A DNA stretch of 64,000 nucleotides from Linnemannia hyalina (GCA_019671135.1 JAHRHY010000008.1:1-64000), one strand, 5' to 3'; positions 39,292 through 50,682 are shown, counted from the stretch's first letter. Numbers and translations are program-made. Notes: a model not told the origin generated them from the sequence alone.

Positions 39292-39742
39292 GGAGGCCAT
39301 CCATGTTCGGCTCCACCAACCATAGACTACAGTATAAAAATATCTGTCAACACCTATTAAAACAGTGTGTTCCTTGAGAGTACAACAAATCTCATCAGCT
39401 TTTTCCTTCCACCAGTCTCCATTTTCTACATTCACCACCACTACTTTGTAACATCATCTACTTTAGCTGAGAAAGCCTTGGACATGATCATCTCATATTG
39501 GAAAGGAAATTACTATCTGTAATATCTAGGATCCAATATGAGATGATCATGTCCAAGGCTTTCTCAGCTAAAGTAGATGATGTTACAAAGTAGTGGTGGT
39601 GAATGTAGAAAATGGAGACTGGTGGAAGGAAAAAGCTGATGAGATTTGTTGTACTCTCAAGGAACACACTGTTTTAATAGGTGTTGACAGATATTTTTAT
39701 ACTGTAGTCTATGGTTGGTGGAGCCGAACATGGATGGCCTCC
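39292..39742. repeat. 210-bp-arm perfect palindrome
   Basis: Arms 39292-39501 and 39533-39742 are exact inverses over the full 210 bp as far as I can read; the loop of 31 bp is 39502-39532. Both outer ends read GGAGGCC, the same first seven bases as the X element tip. It joins the rep fragment to a reversed gag fragment. It could be a foldback transposon or the scar of an inverted-repeat rearrangement. No gene. Confidence 0.88.
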
Positions 39743-40671
39743 ATAGCGTTGACAGCGATAGTGAGGGACTGGACCGAGGACATGAGTGCGCGGGTGGTGG
39801 GGTCGACACTGATGTTATCAATCTCCATCGCCATTGGGTCGAAGGCGGGGGCGGAGGTTGGGGCTGAGTTGGAGGTCGGGGTTTGTGAGCGGATGTTATT
39901 CATAGCCTTGGCGAACATACCCTTGGTGGCGCCTCTGGGTCCGAAAGCATAGATGGTGTCAAATCCTTCAGCCTTGGAGCACATGTCGAAAAAAGTGTTG
40001 TTGGGGTTAGATACCTGATCAGTCTGAAGTAATTGCCTCAGGTCGTCGGGGCAGCCTTGGAGAAAAACAACTCTGACGGTGGATTCAAGGAAGACGCGGC
40101 CGGTGGGATCCTCCGCAAGTAAAATGTTCATGTAGAGGCGGATGCGGGTAAGGTACTCGGCGAGGTTGGTGGTGAGCTTGGCATTGAGGAGGAGGCCGCG
40201 GACGTGTTCAAGGAAGCCGTCAGGCATATATGCCTTCTTGAACAAGGTTGTGAAGGTGAGGTACTCGCAGGTGTCGTCGATGTTAAGGGATTCCCACCAG
40301 AGGAGAGAGGTTTGGTTAAGGAGGTTGACGGCATGAATGGTGCGTTTTCTGTCAGGTACGTTCTTCATGGTGAAGTAGCGTTGCACCTCCTTTAGCCACG
40401 CAAGGCATTTGAAGCCATCGCGAGTGCCGTCATACTTGGCGGGTTTGGAGGTGGTGTCGAGTTCAATGATGGTGGGAAGGGATTGGTTGTCGTTGTTCAT
40501 GATGGTGAGTTCCGATAAAAAATCTGTGATAAAATACGTGTCGATAGGGGGAAGACAGGGCGAGGGGATGGAAGAGGTGCTGGGTGAGGTGTCAGGGGAA
40601 CTGGAGGGGTCTGGGGTTTGTACTGGGGGGTCGGGGGTCTGGTCAGTGGATTCGTGAACCTTTGCTACCAT
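39743..40671 (-). pseudogene. gypsy-type gag fragment
   Basis: About 310 residues of open frame. Pro/Ser-rich N-terminus, then a retrotransposon-gag domain (KYDGTRDGFKCLAWLKEVQRYF...LLWWESL...FTTLFKKAYMP...YLTRIRLYMN). It is truncated at the palindrome, so any CCHC knuckle is lost. It is a different family from the element at 17689. Bases 40672-40774 to its right hold nothing recognised. Confidence 0.75.
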
Positions 40672-40774
40672 GCAACTTTAGGAGGAGTGGAAGTAAGAGA
40701 TGTGGATGTATTATGGTAGTGTGTGTCTATTTATCTAAAGCTACTCTGATCGGAGGTTCAACTGTTGCAATAAG

Positions 40775-43177
40775 GGTACTCAATACATGTTCAAAAAAGC
40801 ACCATTTGGTTTGAAGCCTCTGTCGAGTCTATTTCAGCGTGGAATGAACCGGATCCTCGGTGATCTACCGTTTGTGTGCAACTTTATTGATGACATCGTT
40901 ATATTTTCACGTTCGAGAAAAGAGCACGCTGAACACGTAAAGATTGTAATTAAACGTCTCAACGAGGCAAAATTAATTATCAACCGCGATAAATGCAACT
41001 TCTTCAGCACACAGATCTCACTCCTTGGATTCCTTGTGGGTCTCCATGGCAAGAGTGTTGACACCAAGAAGCTTGTAAACATGCACAAGGTGGAATATGC
41101 CACTTGCGCCAAACAAATCCAATCTTACCTCGGAACGTGTAATTTTTTCCGTGAATATGTTCCAAACTTCAGTACGGTCGCAGCACCTCTAGATGCACTT
41201 CGCAGTCGAACCGACTCTTTCGTAATGAATGATGAGCAGAAGCGCGCCTTTGATGCACTACGAAATATCTTGCTCATAGCCCCTGTCTTGTCCTTCCCAG
41301 ACTTCAGTCAACCTTTCTATGTAGCAACTGATGCTTCTAACGTCGGGATTGGCGCTGTACTCTATCAACTTCCAAAGGGTCCAAAGTACCCAGACACTAT
41401 CAACTATATATCATTCATGTCGCGATCTTTGCAAGATCGTGAACGCAGATATTCAGCAACGCATAGAGAATTGTTAGCGATTGTCTTTGCGCTCAATCGT
41501 TTTCACTACTACCTCTGGGGAAGACACTTTGACTTATATACCGATCATCGTTCACTTGTATACATCCATACTCAACCTGAGCTCAACTCAATGCTCACCA
41601 ACTGGCAAGAAACAATCTTAAACTATACTTTCACGGTGCACTATCGCCCAGGCATTCTTAACGTATTACCCGATGCCCTATCACGCCTATATCCAATTGA
41701 AATCACAAATAAAAATACAACTAAAGCTGATCAAAAGAAAATTATTTCCTACATGCATCTAATCCAAGATAAAGAAACTGAACGCAAAGAAGTAGATCCA
41801 GTTAAAAGAAACAATATATTGTTTACAACCCATGCAATGGGACATATTGGAGCAAACGCAATGGTCAATTCTATTCATGAACAAGGACTTACTTGGCCTC
41901 ATCTGTCACAAGAATGTGTCGATTTTATCAAACGATGCCGAGAATGTCAACGATTCAATATTGCACGAAAAGGATACCATCCTATGAAAGCCATCAATGC
42001 TCAACTTCCAGGAGAACACATAGCCATTGATCTGGCAGGTCCGCTTCCGTTGACAAAGAACAAAAACGTCCGACTACTTGTAGTTGTTGATGTTTGTACG
42101 CGATTTGTTTTCTTGCGCGCCTTGCCAAACAAAAAAGGTCTAACTGTAGCCACTGCGCTATGGGAATTATTCTGTTTGATCGGCTTTCCTAAAATACTTC
42201 AATCTGACAATGGTGGAGAATTCGTCAATACAATTACAAAACTTTTGACCACAAAAATGTGCATCGACCATCGTCTTATTACCCCTTACCACCCTCGCGG
42301 CAATGGTGTGGCCGAAAACCATGTCAAAACAGCCGTACAAATGATCAGAAAACAAGTTCTCGAGGAGGGGCATATGTGGGACGAACACCTTCCTTTCATT
42401 CAATTATCGATGAACACACGCATTGTATCACTACACAACTCATCTCCATTTTCACTCTTCTTTGCACGTCAAAACAACGGTTTCAGCCACTTCTGTGATG
42501 AGAAAAACAATCCATTAACACAAGATAAACTTCTTGAACGACTTGAGTACATGACCAAAACAGTCTTTCCAGCAATCAAAGAAAATACAGAGAACACTCA
42601 AAAGAGAATGATAGAGAGGTTCAATCGTACAGTATTACTCAACGAGTTCCCCGATGGAGCCAAAGTGATGACACTTGATCCAATTCTCGGCGAAAAATTA
42701 TCACCAAGATATGAAGGACCATACACAGTAGTCAACCGCAACGCGGGTGGCGCATATATCCTTAAAGATGGAACTGGCGCTATTTTAGAAAGATCATACG
42801 CACCATCTCAACTCAAACTGGTCCTTGACAACGCCGATGAATCAGACACCTATGAGGTGGAAAAAGTGGTAGCACATAGGCAACATACACATGACAGTAC
42901 GAAGAAAGAATATTTCGTCAAATGGAAAAACTATTCCAACAAGCTCAACACCTGGGAACCAGAAGAGAACTTTGTTGAACGATCTTCTCTTACTTCCTAC
43001 TGGAAAGATAAAGAAAACATTAATGAACAGCCAAATCCTCTGATAACAGCCGATTCCCCTGCAGATTCTGATGATGAACAAGAAGAACAACAAGACGAAG
43101 AACAACATGAAGAAGAAGAATCATTATTGCCGCCAAGGCGTAAACGCAGGCGGACCCGCAATCGAAGTAAGACATAA
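40775..43177 (+). pseudogene. 5'-truncated gypsy pol with chromodomain
   Basis: About 800 residues open. It begins inside the RT (TQYMFKKAPFGLK, FIDDIVIFS), so protease and the RT front are missing. RNase H (ATDASNVGIGAVLYQ), integrase zinc finger (HAMGHIGANAM...CRECQRFN), integrase core (IAIDLAGPL, QSDNGGEF, NGVAENHVKT), a chromodomain (YEVEKVVAH...YFVKWKNYSN...TWEP) and a Glu/Asp-rich tail follow. It is the opposite strand to the gag fragment beside it, so an inversion or separate insertion is likely. The 3' side leads into a probable LTR. Confidence 0.85.
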
Positions 43178-43248
43178 ATTATGTCCATCCACTACATGCC
43201 TTTGAAATCCAAGAACTCATAATTCGTTCTTCAAAGGGAGAGGAAAGC

Positions 43249-43450
43249 TGTCGCATTTTCGTGACTGTACATTATCAAGAAGCGTACTCAGTGAGATAAT
43301 TAAGGGCAGTGTCCCTTAGTATTTAAACCCTAGACTTAGTAATAAACGATCCCCGATCTTCTTTCTCACTTACTCCAAGGTACGCTATATTTTTCAGTTC
43401 CTGACGCCGTCTCTCGGCGTCCGGACCACCGCGTACCAAACCCCCCACCC
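43249..43450 (+). repeat. probable 3' LTR of the truncated gypsy
   Basis: A purine tract AAAGGGAGAGGAAAGC precedes TGTCGCATTTTCG at 43249. Inside are TATTTAAACCC and an AATAAACG poly(A)-like signal. The right end is uncertain because no second LTR is present. Confidence 0.5.
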
Positions 43451-43454
43451 CTCT

Positions 43455-43880
43455 CAGTCAATGCACTTGACCTTCAAGCGGACACAGGTTTGAGGCAGCG
43501 CCTGATCGAAGGGTATCAAAACGATCCTCGTCTTGGCCCTATCTATCAAAGCTGCCTCCGAGGCAAGTCACCATCCCTTTACTCATTGTATAATGGCTTA
43601 TTGTATGTTGAGCGGCATGGTGATACCCTACTCTGCATACCAAAGTTCTCTGACCTACGCCTTCTTCTTCTTCATGATGTTCATGATGCTGCCATTGCTG
43701 GCCACCTGGGGTTCGATAAAACGTACACTACCTTACGCCGCCTGGCCTACTGGCCCAAGATGTCTGTTGATGTCCGTAACTACGTGGCTTCTTGCTCAAG
43801 CTGCCAGCGAAACAAGGCTGTTCGTCGCCTTCCTGCCGGTCTGCTCCATCCCTTGGAAGTTCCTGAGCAGCGCTGGGATA
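43455..43880 (+). pseudogene. second gypsy pol fragment, integrase zinc-finger part
   Basis: Open frame through LRQRLIEGYQNDPRLG and an integrase HHCC domain (HDAAIAGHLGFDKTYTTLRR...CSSCQRNKA), ending EVPEQRWD. It is interrupted by X5. Removing X5 and one ATA restores Trp-Asp-Thr-Val-Thr-Met-Asp-Phe, the normal start of a gypsy integrase core. Confidence 0.85.
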
Positions 43881-44375
43881 GGAGGCCTTTCAAGTCCAAG
43901 TTATCATATGGTGTTTGTTACATCTCTGTAGATCTCGACAATATCCATAGCGACTATGGGATGAGAATGTATATATGATACCAAGCATATAAGACAACCA
44001 TTGTAACATTTTTTGTTTAACTATCCTACTAAACACCAACCTATTCTCCAAAAAACAAAGTCTTCTTATTTTTCGCACACCAAACTCTTGAATATGTCCA
44101 TCTACTATTAACCTGTAACCCTCACTGCAAGATTCGACAGAGTAGTTCTTGTATGTGATCATCTAAAGCACTTGTATTCTCAACTGTATCTTTGTCGTGA
44201 AATACAGGGGAGAGATTACATTTTAAAAATTCTTGTGCTGTCTATTGCTATTTTATTCTGTGTTCTGTTGCCCACTATGAAGAGATATGCCAGTTATGGA
44301 AGTCAACACTCCGTTCCTTGGACTTTGGATATTTTTTATATGCCTTTTTATATCCTCTGCACATGAAGGGGCCGC
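43881..44375. mobile_element. X5, insertion with clean 3-bp duplication
   Basis: 495 bp inserted into a gypsy integrase frame. ATA lies on both sides (43878-43880 and 44376-44378). This is the only X copy whose two flanks come from one unbroken gene, so it gives the target-duplication length. It carries several base changes compared with X1-X4. Confidence 0.85.
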
Positions 44376-44378
44376 ATA

Positions 44379-45496
44379 CCGTTACCATGGATTTTGTCGT
44401 CAAGTTACCTATGACCGCCCGAAAGCACGATGCCATTACCGTCTTTGTAGACAAGGTCTCAAAACAAGTTCACTTCGCCCCAAGTCGCACCACAGACACC
44501 GCCACCGATGTTGCCAATTGTTTCTTCTCCAACATCTTTCGCCTCCATGGTCTCCCCCTCACCATCGTCTCCGACAGAGATACAAAATTCACCAGCACTT
44601 TTTGGCGTCGACTACAGGAACGCTTAGGCACCAAGCTTGCCATGTCCTCCTCCTTCCACCCACAGACGGACGGCCAGTCGGAAAGGGCCATTCAAACCCT
44701 CAAGACCATGCTGCGCGCCCTGGTGAATCACAAACAAGACGACTGGGACCTGTACCTACCTGCCGCCGAGTTCGCATACAACAATGCGGTCCACTCGTCC
44801 ACAGGCGTATCGCCATTTTTTCTGAACCATGGTTTCCATCCTCGAGTACCGGCCTCTCTCCTCGGACCCACGGGTGTCTCTGACCCTGCTTCCTTGTCGG
44901 ACTTTGACTCGTTTGTCTATGCTCAGCAATCAGCCCTCGCTACTGCCCGCGATAGTCTCCTTACCACACAAGCCGTGCAGGCCAAGCATGCCGATGCTCA
45001 CCGTCGTTCCCACTCTTACCAAGTCGGCGATCAAGTCCTTCTTAGCACCGAGAACATCACAACAGCCTACGACTCCAGCCGACCAGCCTCCTCCCTTCAG
45101 GCCCGTTACTTTGGTCCCTTCACCCTGCTGGCACAACGTTCGCCGGTCTCCTTCCAGGTCGAGCTTCCTCCCACCATGCGCATTCATGATGTGTTCCATG
45201 TCGACCGCCTCAAACCATACCTCCCCTCCCCGGAGTCGTTGGGCCGTCGGGTAGCACCTCCACCCGACCCCGAAATTGTTGATGGAGAAATTGAGTACGA
45301 GGTTGAAGCCATCTTGGACCACCGCACAAAGCGCCGCAAGATCGAGTTTCTTGTCAAATGGCTCGGATACGATGCAGCCAAGGACTCCACCTGGGTTCCC
45401 TTCAAGGACATGGCCAATAGTCCGGATATTCTTCGCACATACTGTCAAACACACGATCTGCTTTATTTATTAGGGGAAGGTGTCACAGTATCATAA
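44379..45496 (+). pseudogene. second gypsy pol fragment, integrase core and chromodomain
   Basis: Continues 43455-43880. Core residues visible: Asp in TVTMDFVVKL, Asp in VSDRDTKF, Glu in DGQSERAIQT. A chromodomain (EYEVEAILDHRTKRRKIEFLVKWLGY...STWVPF) follows, then the stop inside the LTR start. The frame is intact apart from X5, so this was a fairly young copy before interruption. Everything upstream of the integrase is missing. Confidence 0.85.
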
Positions 45497-45720
45497 TCTG
45501 TTGTGACCCTAGATCATTAGCGTCATCTAACCACTGTCTCATCTAACCACATTATCACCTAATTACATCCCCATCTAACCACATCACCACCTCACCACAT
45601 CACCACCATCCTGGAGCCCATAGCCTAGCACACATAAATACCCTGGCTCCCCTGTACAATAAACACCATCCGTTTCTGCCTCCTGCTCTTGTCTATCACC
45701 CTTCTTCTGTTGCTATTACA
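45481..45720 (+). repeat. probable 3' LTR of the second gypsy fragment
   Basis: The purine tract TTAGGGGAAGG precedes TGTCACAGTATC at 45481. ATAAATACCCTGG and AATAAACACC inside look like promoter and poly(A) signals. A TGTTGCTATTACA end at 45720 is proposed from the TG...CA rule only. Confidence 0.5.
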
Positions 45721-45727
45721 ATCGGCC

Positions 45728-46558
45728 ATGGACCTCATGAACTTTCTCGACTACGGACTAGAAGAGAGAAAGTGGAAGCTTACAACAGTTCACACTTACA
45801 AGTCAGCCATTCTACAGCTATTTCCCATCAAGCAACAACTGGAGATTAAGGAGGATGAGCTCTTCAGGGACTTTATGAAGGTGATGGGCACAGGCACCTT
45901 CAAACGGCTCCACAACGCCACAGTGGATCTGACACCGATATTGACTGGTCTTCAAGCACTCGGCGACAACCACAGCATGGACATCAAGGACCTCACCGCC
46001 AAGATATGCTTCCTCTTGGCCACATGCGGTCTTCTGCGCCCGGACGACCTGGCCTGCACGGACGCGTCTCAGTGCAAGATCAACGGAGACAAGCTGGAGC
46101 TCACAGTCGTATTCCCCAAGGAACACCGAGGAGGTCAAATGATCATCAAGCCTGTCATCATCAAACCGCACCCAGTCAAGTTCTTTTGCCCGGTCAAAGC
46201 CTATGTCGAGTATCGGCAACGTACATCGAACCAGGATCGTTTCGCCAGAACGACACACCCCAAGGTCGAGACAGAGCCCTTCACTCCTCTCATCCGACAT
46301 GTGCGTCGAGCCAACCTGGGATTGAGTTCAGATCGGATCCGGAAATACATCCAAGAGATCATGCAACTGATGCCACGAGACGAGACCCAGCCACCATACA
46401 AGGCCCGAGCAGTGGGCACTACCGCCGCACTTGAGAAGGGGATCCCACTGGACGATGTCGTCACACACGGCAACTGGTCATCCCCAGCCATCGTTGAAGC
46501 GTTCTACAGAATCTCACGGTCCCTGGCGAACAACTTCACCACAGCCATTCTTTCCTAA
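45728..46558 (+). pseudogene. DIRS/Ngaro-like tyrosine recombinase
   Basis: 276 residues from the ATG at 45728. An N-terminal helical SAM-like core-binding domain (FLDYGLEERKWKLTTVHTY) is followed by a catalytic domain: Arg in CGLLRPDDL (residue 104), Lys in VVFPKEHRG (131), Arg in YKARAVGTT (227; the usual His two positions earlier is not evident), Trp in HGNWSS (250) and nucleophile Tyr in AFYRIS (260). In DIRS-type retroelements this enzyme integrates a circular DNA copy without target duplication. No gag or RT precedes it, because a gypsy LTR abuts it, so the element is 5'-truncated. A Crypton is the alternative. Confidence 0.75.
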
Positions 46559-46597
46559 CTTTGGATTCACAGATAGAGTCCCTGGCAAGGAAGAATA

Positions 46598-46874
46598 ATG
46601 GTTAGCGTTGCCGAATGTAATGACGGCTAAAGCCTATTATTCGACAACGCCAGGGACTCTAGATGTCCCACCCGACCCGCCCTTTTCTAGCGAGTAGATA
46701 GAGATCAACAGATCACCTAGAGTCCCCTTTATTTTGTTTTCATTTTCATTTTCAATTTTAATTTTTTTTTCGGAAGCCACGGTTAATAATAAAAGAAAGA
46801 TACACACATCTAGAGTCCCTGGCGTTGTCGAATAATAGGCTTTAGCCGTCATTACATTCGGCAACGCTAACCAT
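46598..46874. repeat. 68-bp inverted repeat pair of the DIRS-like element
   Basis: 46598-46665 and 46807-46874 are exact inverses (ATGGTTAGCGTTGCCG... / ...CGGCAACGCTAACCAT). The motif AGAGTCCCTGGC also recurs at 46575. The spacing directly behind a tyrosine recombinase is what DIRS/Ngaro termini look like. Confidence 0.7.
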
Positions 46875-47497
46875 AAACCTTTCTTTCCATTCCCCCCCAA
46901 AAAAAAAAAAAAAAAATCGTTACAACTCCCTGGCATTTTTGTTCCTTCTTGCCACTCCACCCTCCGGATTTGTTTCCTTTGCTGTCCAATGAGTTCTTGC
47001 ATGCTACCCATGGTCCTTTTTGTCTGTGCGTCTTCCTCGTCACAACTAGGAGGAGTGCTTTGAGTGTTTTAGTATCCCGGGAATATGGATCAGCATTCCG
47101 CGAAGTATTGTATAGTGTGTTAGATCGTGAGAGTTCCCAAGTTCACGGTTTGGATAATGGGATGGAGTGCGAATTTAGTTTTTGGGTGTTGGCTGAGAGA
47201 AAAAGAAAAAGTTATAGTTAGGATACGGCCTGAACAGTATCAATTTCGACATTAGAGAACATCTCGAATAGCTCAAGAAAAAATGTTGTGTATTTACATC
47301 GTAGTCGCAGTGCACTACGGTCCGCATATTGAGTGAACTATTTACACTTCGTAACGCCATGCTAGTGGTGGTTATGCTCGTCCAGGTTTCTTTCCCTTAA
47401 AAAACACCTGTCTTTCGCGGCAGTCTTGATCAGGATTCGGAATCGCATCAGTGAGTTCGTATGTGTCCTTGTTTCTCACATTGAAAAAAAGTCGAAT
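46875..47497. other. spacer between DIRS remnant and RNase T2
   Basis: About 620 bp. A run of A's lies at 46899-46916. I see no gene; the short frames have no family signature. Confidence 0.5.
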
Positions 47498-48298
47498 CTA
47501 TTTTGCACGATCAGGAAGGTTCAAGTTGGGACTGTCAGTTTTCTGAACAATGTCAATGCATCCGATTGTTCCAAAAATATGTGCAACGTTTACCTCCAGT
47601 GGCAGTCCTTCTTTGCAATAAACGGAACCCTTAACATGCCATTCATCCTCAATAGCAGCGAGTATAGCATCAACAGAGTACATGTCCTCCTCTGTGGGAT
47701 CCATGCCGAAGCTTGGTTTGGGTGTGATATCGGCCTTCTCTAATGCGTTGTAAATGTTGTATTCTTTACGGAGAGCCAGGGTCGTGTTGAAGTATGCATA
47801 CAGATCTCGGTCATCGTTGTAACCGCATCTAGGCTCCAGAGTCGTGATGCAAGTTCCATGCTTGTTCCACTCCTTATACCAGAACTTGTTGTTGTTGGGA
47901 TGTTCCGGTGTGGGGAGGTATGATGGCCAGTACTTCTTCATATCGTCGTAGATGTCGGTCTGCTCGAGCCTGCTTTCCACATCTGTGAGCTGGCGGTCAT
48001 GATCGCGGTCAGGTTTGCGATCGCAAAAAGACACCATAGAGCCGCCGCATTGATCAGGCCAGAGACCATGCAAAGTGAACTCGTTCATAGGTCCCAGTTC
48101 TGGATGCCATTGTTGGGCCAAAACGACTAGACCGTATTTGGGCACGCAACACGTATTTGCGCGTGGGGATCCAATAGAGCAGCTAAGGACATTGAGGGGA
48201 CACGTATCTTGGCGAAACATCAATGGGCCGGTAGGGAGGGCCGATATAGCCTTGAAGAAAGCACAATTCAATACGATAGTGGTGGCTATGAATTTCAT
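47498..48298 (-). CDS. secreted ribonuclease T2
   Basis: 266 residues from the Met at 48298 (MKFIATTIVL), chosen because a signal peptide starts there and a TATATAAA box lies about 58 bp upstream (48356-48364); the frame is open further up. Signal peptide about residues 1-20. CAS I: FTLHGLWPD (His 77). CAS II: FWYKEWNKHGTC (Glu 143, Lys 146, His 147). Cysteine-rich mature protein as in the family. RNase T2 enzymes cleave single-stranded RNA through a 2',3'-cyclic phosphate and serve in nutrient scavenging or vacuolar RNA turnover. No intron is needed. It is the first clearly non-mobile gene from the telomere. Confidence 0.92.
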   Translation of the reverse strand: MKFIATTIVLNCAFFKAISALPTGPLMFRQDTCPLNVLSCSIGSPRANTCCVPKYGLVVLAQQWHPELGPMNEFTLHGLWPDQCGGSMVSFCDRKPDRDHDRQLTDVESRLEQTDIYDDMKKYWPSYLPTPEHPNNNKFWYKEWNKHGTCITTLEPRCGYNDDRDLYAYFNTTLALRKEYNIYNALEKADITPKPSFGMDPTEEDMYSVDAILAAIEDEWHVKGSVYCKEGLPLEVNVAHIFGTIGCIDIVQKTDSPNLNLPDRAK

Positions 48299-48737
48299 GG
48301 TTGACTGGATGAGAGTGAGGATGAAGTGATGAGAAAACTCGTTACCCGAGATGCCTTTATATATGAGCGGACACCTAATTTTTGAACCTGAACAATGTTT
48401 ATGCACACAGCCATTACTGTAAGGAATTGCGAAACTGGAGCTGCGCGTACAGTGAGTTGGGTTAGTTAAGAAAATCTCATCCTCATGCATCCAATGTATC
48501 TCTACCAATCATCATATCAATTTCACTGGGCATTGAAAAAATGAAACAGTGGCGCCCAGGCAGCGTGGTGTCCCACTGAGAACCTCTCCAGCAAGAGCGG
48601 GTGACTGTGTGGCCTAGACCAGTGTTGCAGTCCACGTGGCGTTGGACTTTTGTCCTAAATTTAGTTTGGGAATTATTGAAAACTGCGTTCCCAGGCCACA
48701 TGCAAATTCGCACAGACCGCTAATGGGAGGAGGGATA
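48299..48737. promoter_or_regulatory. RNase T2 upstream region
   Basis: Contains the TATA box at 48356-48364 for the leftward gene. The rest shows no supported gene. Confidence 0.45.
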
Positions 48738-48876
48738 GGAGGCCTTTCACGTACCAATTATCATATGGTGTTTGTAACATCTCTATAGATCTCGACGATA
48801 TCCATAGCGACTATGAGATGAAAATGTATTTATGATACCAAGCATGTAAGTCAGCCATTGTAACATTTTTTGTTTA
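48738..48876. mobile_element. X6, truncated and diverged X element
   Basis: About 139 bp matching the left end of X (GGAGGCCTTTCACGTACC...) with several changes. Homology stops at TTTTTTGTTTA. It is preceded by ATA, as X5 is. It shows X activity predates the young copies. Confidence 0.7.
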
Positions 48877-49087
48877 TTGCGGGGTTTCAAATAAAATGAT
48901 GCAAATTTTTTCTGTCTAATGGGAGAATAGTCTCTAATCGGAGAATTCTTATTCGAACTGTTTCGGATTCTAATCTGACACCATCAAGGAAAATTTTCAT
49001 TTTCATTGCTCTCGCAAAAAAAAAAAGCATCGTTCTTCCACCTTGCCACCATGTCCAAGAAACAAAATCCTTCAAAGAGACGTATCC

Positions 49088-49399
49088 TTACCCGCCAGAG
49101 CGCTCTTCCACAAAAGTTCTGACGCTGTTCTGCACTTCTGTTGGCCAAACTGGAGGAACTAGGCGTGCCTTCTTCTCATACACTTGCCCTGTCGTATTGA
49201 AGCATTCTGTGACAATGGTTGGTTAAAATGATCTACGTTGTTTCTCATCGAAGGAAGGTGATTTCATATTGTATTTACCTGTCCAACGTTTGATGGTGCC
49301 AGCGGATATGCCTAGTAAAGAAGCTACTTCATTCAGATCGATGGCCATGAAGCTAAAAAGTATAACTGCCCTCCATCGAAGATCCTCGGAATATGTCAT
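49088..49399 (-). pseudogene. Tc1/IS630-like transposase N-terminal remnant with an intron
   Basis: The frame from the ATG at 49399 gives MTYSEDLRWRAVILF and a helix-turn-helix (LNEVASLLGISAGTIKRW). A probable 72-base intron (GTAAATAC...TTGTCACAG) follows. Splicing gives TTGQVYEKKARLVPPVWP, the usual next segment of this transposase family. A TAA at 49088 follows, overlapping GTAAGG, which could itself be a donor site. The DDE domain is not visible downstream. A typical decayed fungal mariner-superfamily copy. Confidence 0.55.
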
Positions 49400-50682
49400 G
49401 GAGCGGAAATATTTTTTGTGGATAATTGTTTTTTCTCTTTTTTTGTGAGGGAGAGAGGATAATTTTTAAACCACTTCGAGTAGCCAGCATTACCATGCTT
49501 GAATAGCTTAACCTTTAGTGTTTTGAGGTCAAACTTTCACCTCAAAACACTAAGTGATAAACTATTCCTAGGTCGTTATTCGCTCTGTTCCAAGCGTCGA
49601 CCAAGCAAAGCATTGTGTGGAGCAGGTTTAGCATGTTGATTGCACAAAAAATTAGCCCTCTAATCGGAATGATTAGTGGTCTAATTGGAAAATGAAAAAA
49701 ATTGACATTCGTTTACTCAATGATTAGCTGTCCGAATTAATTATTTTACTTGAAACGCGCAATAGTTCTCTGCGCTTAATGCGGTTTGCCAAGTCTATTA
49801 GGTGGGACTAGACTCTTCAAAAAAAAAGCTCTGGTAGAAGTATTTCGACCTTTGAATAACGAACTTGTGGGCGTTTCCTCCATCTTTTGCTTTAATTGAA
49901 CGACAGTTTTCCGAAAGGCGTTGTATGGTGGATTTGATCGAAGGCATCACACAGAGCGAAAAATATATGCACCAAGCAACACAGTGAAGGCAAGAGTAAG
50001 ACAACCAGCATACAGCAAGCGAGACATTCGAGGCGCGGACAAGGAAAAATAATATGCACCAAGCAATACAGTCAAGGCAAAGAGGAAACGAAGGGGACGG
50101 ATGAAGAGACACGGCGATAAAAAATGAAGCCGCTTGTGTATTTTCTCTTTCGATTAATGGTTATGTTAAAAAACGAGTTACAAAGATGCAGCTAAGATGG
50201 CTAGTTGCCATATATATGCAGCAAAAAAAGTGACGCATGAGGGTCATGTAGACATGATGCCATTGCGTTTGAAGGAGCGACAATGGTTCTGATGGCCATT
50301 GAATGTCGCACCGATGGTAACTGCAGGTAGGAAAGATTGCATTTGCTGGCGGAAGGAGGGGTATGCTCGTTGCCAAATAATATGTTTGATGGAGTCGTGT
50401 GTTGTTTTTGTATGTATTTGCGTGGGAGGGGGAAGGAAAAGATGAACATGTACTCGTAAAACAATGCAGGAAAATGTGGAGATGGGATTCACACAGTTGT
50501 TATCAAGGGCTGATCGCAGAGGTTACAGAAAGACACTGTCGTTTAAAGATATAGTGAGCTGAGTGTCAGTGATATTGAGAAAGGGCCAGTGTAAAGTAGC
50601 AGCGAAATAGTGGAGCTGGTACCTGCTACATTCCTTCATTTTACTATCGTTAACAAAACGCTTTGAACTGTGTGTCTTCACT
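49400..50682. other. gene-poor AT-rich stretch
   Basis: Contains a palindrome-like AGTGTTTTGAGGTCAAAC / TCACCTCAAAACACT around 49518-49552. Otherwise I see no supported gene on either strand. Confidence 0.45.

Noticed and set aside
48298..48508. 70-residue N-terminal extension of RNase T2
   Set aside because: It would bury the signal peptide and cross the TATA box at 48356-48364.
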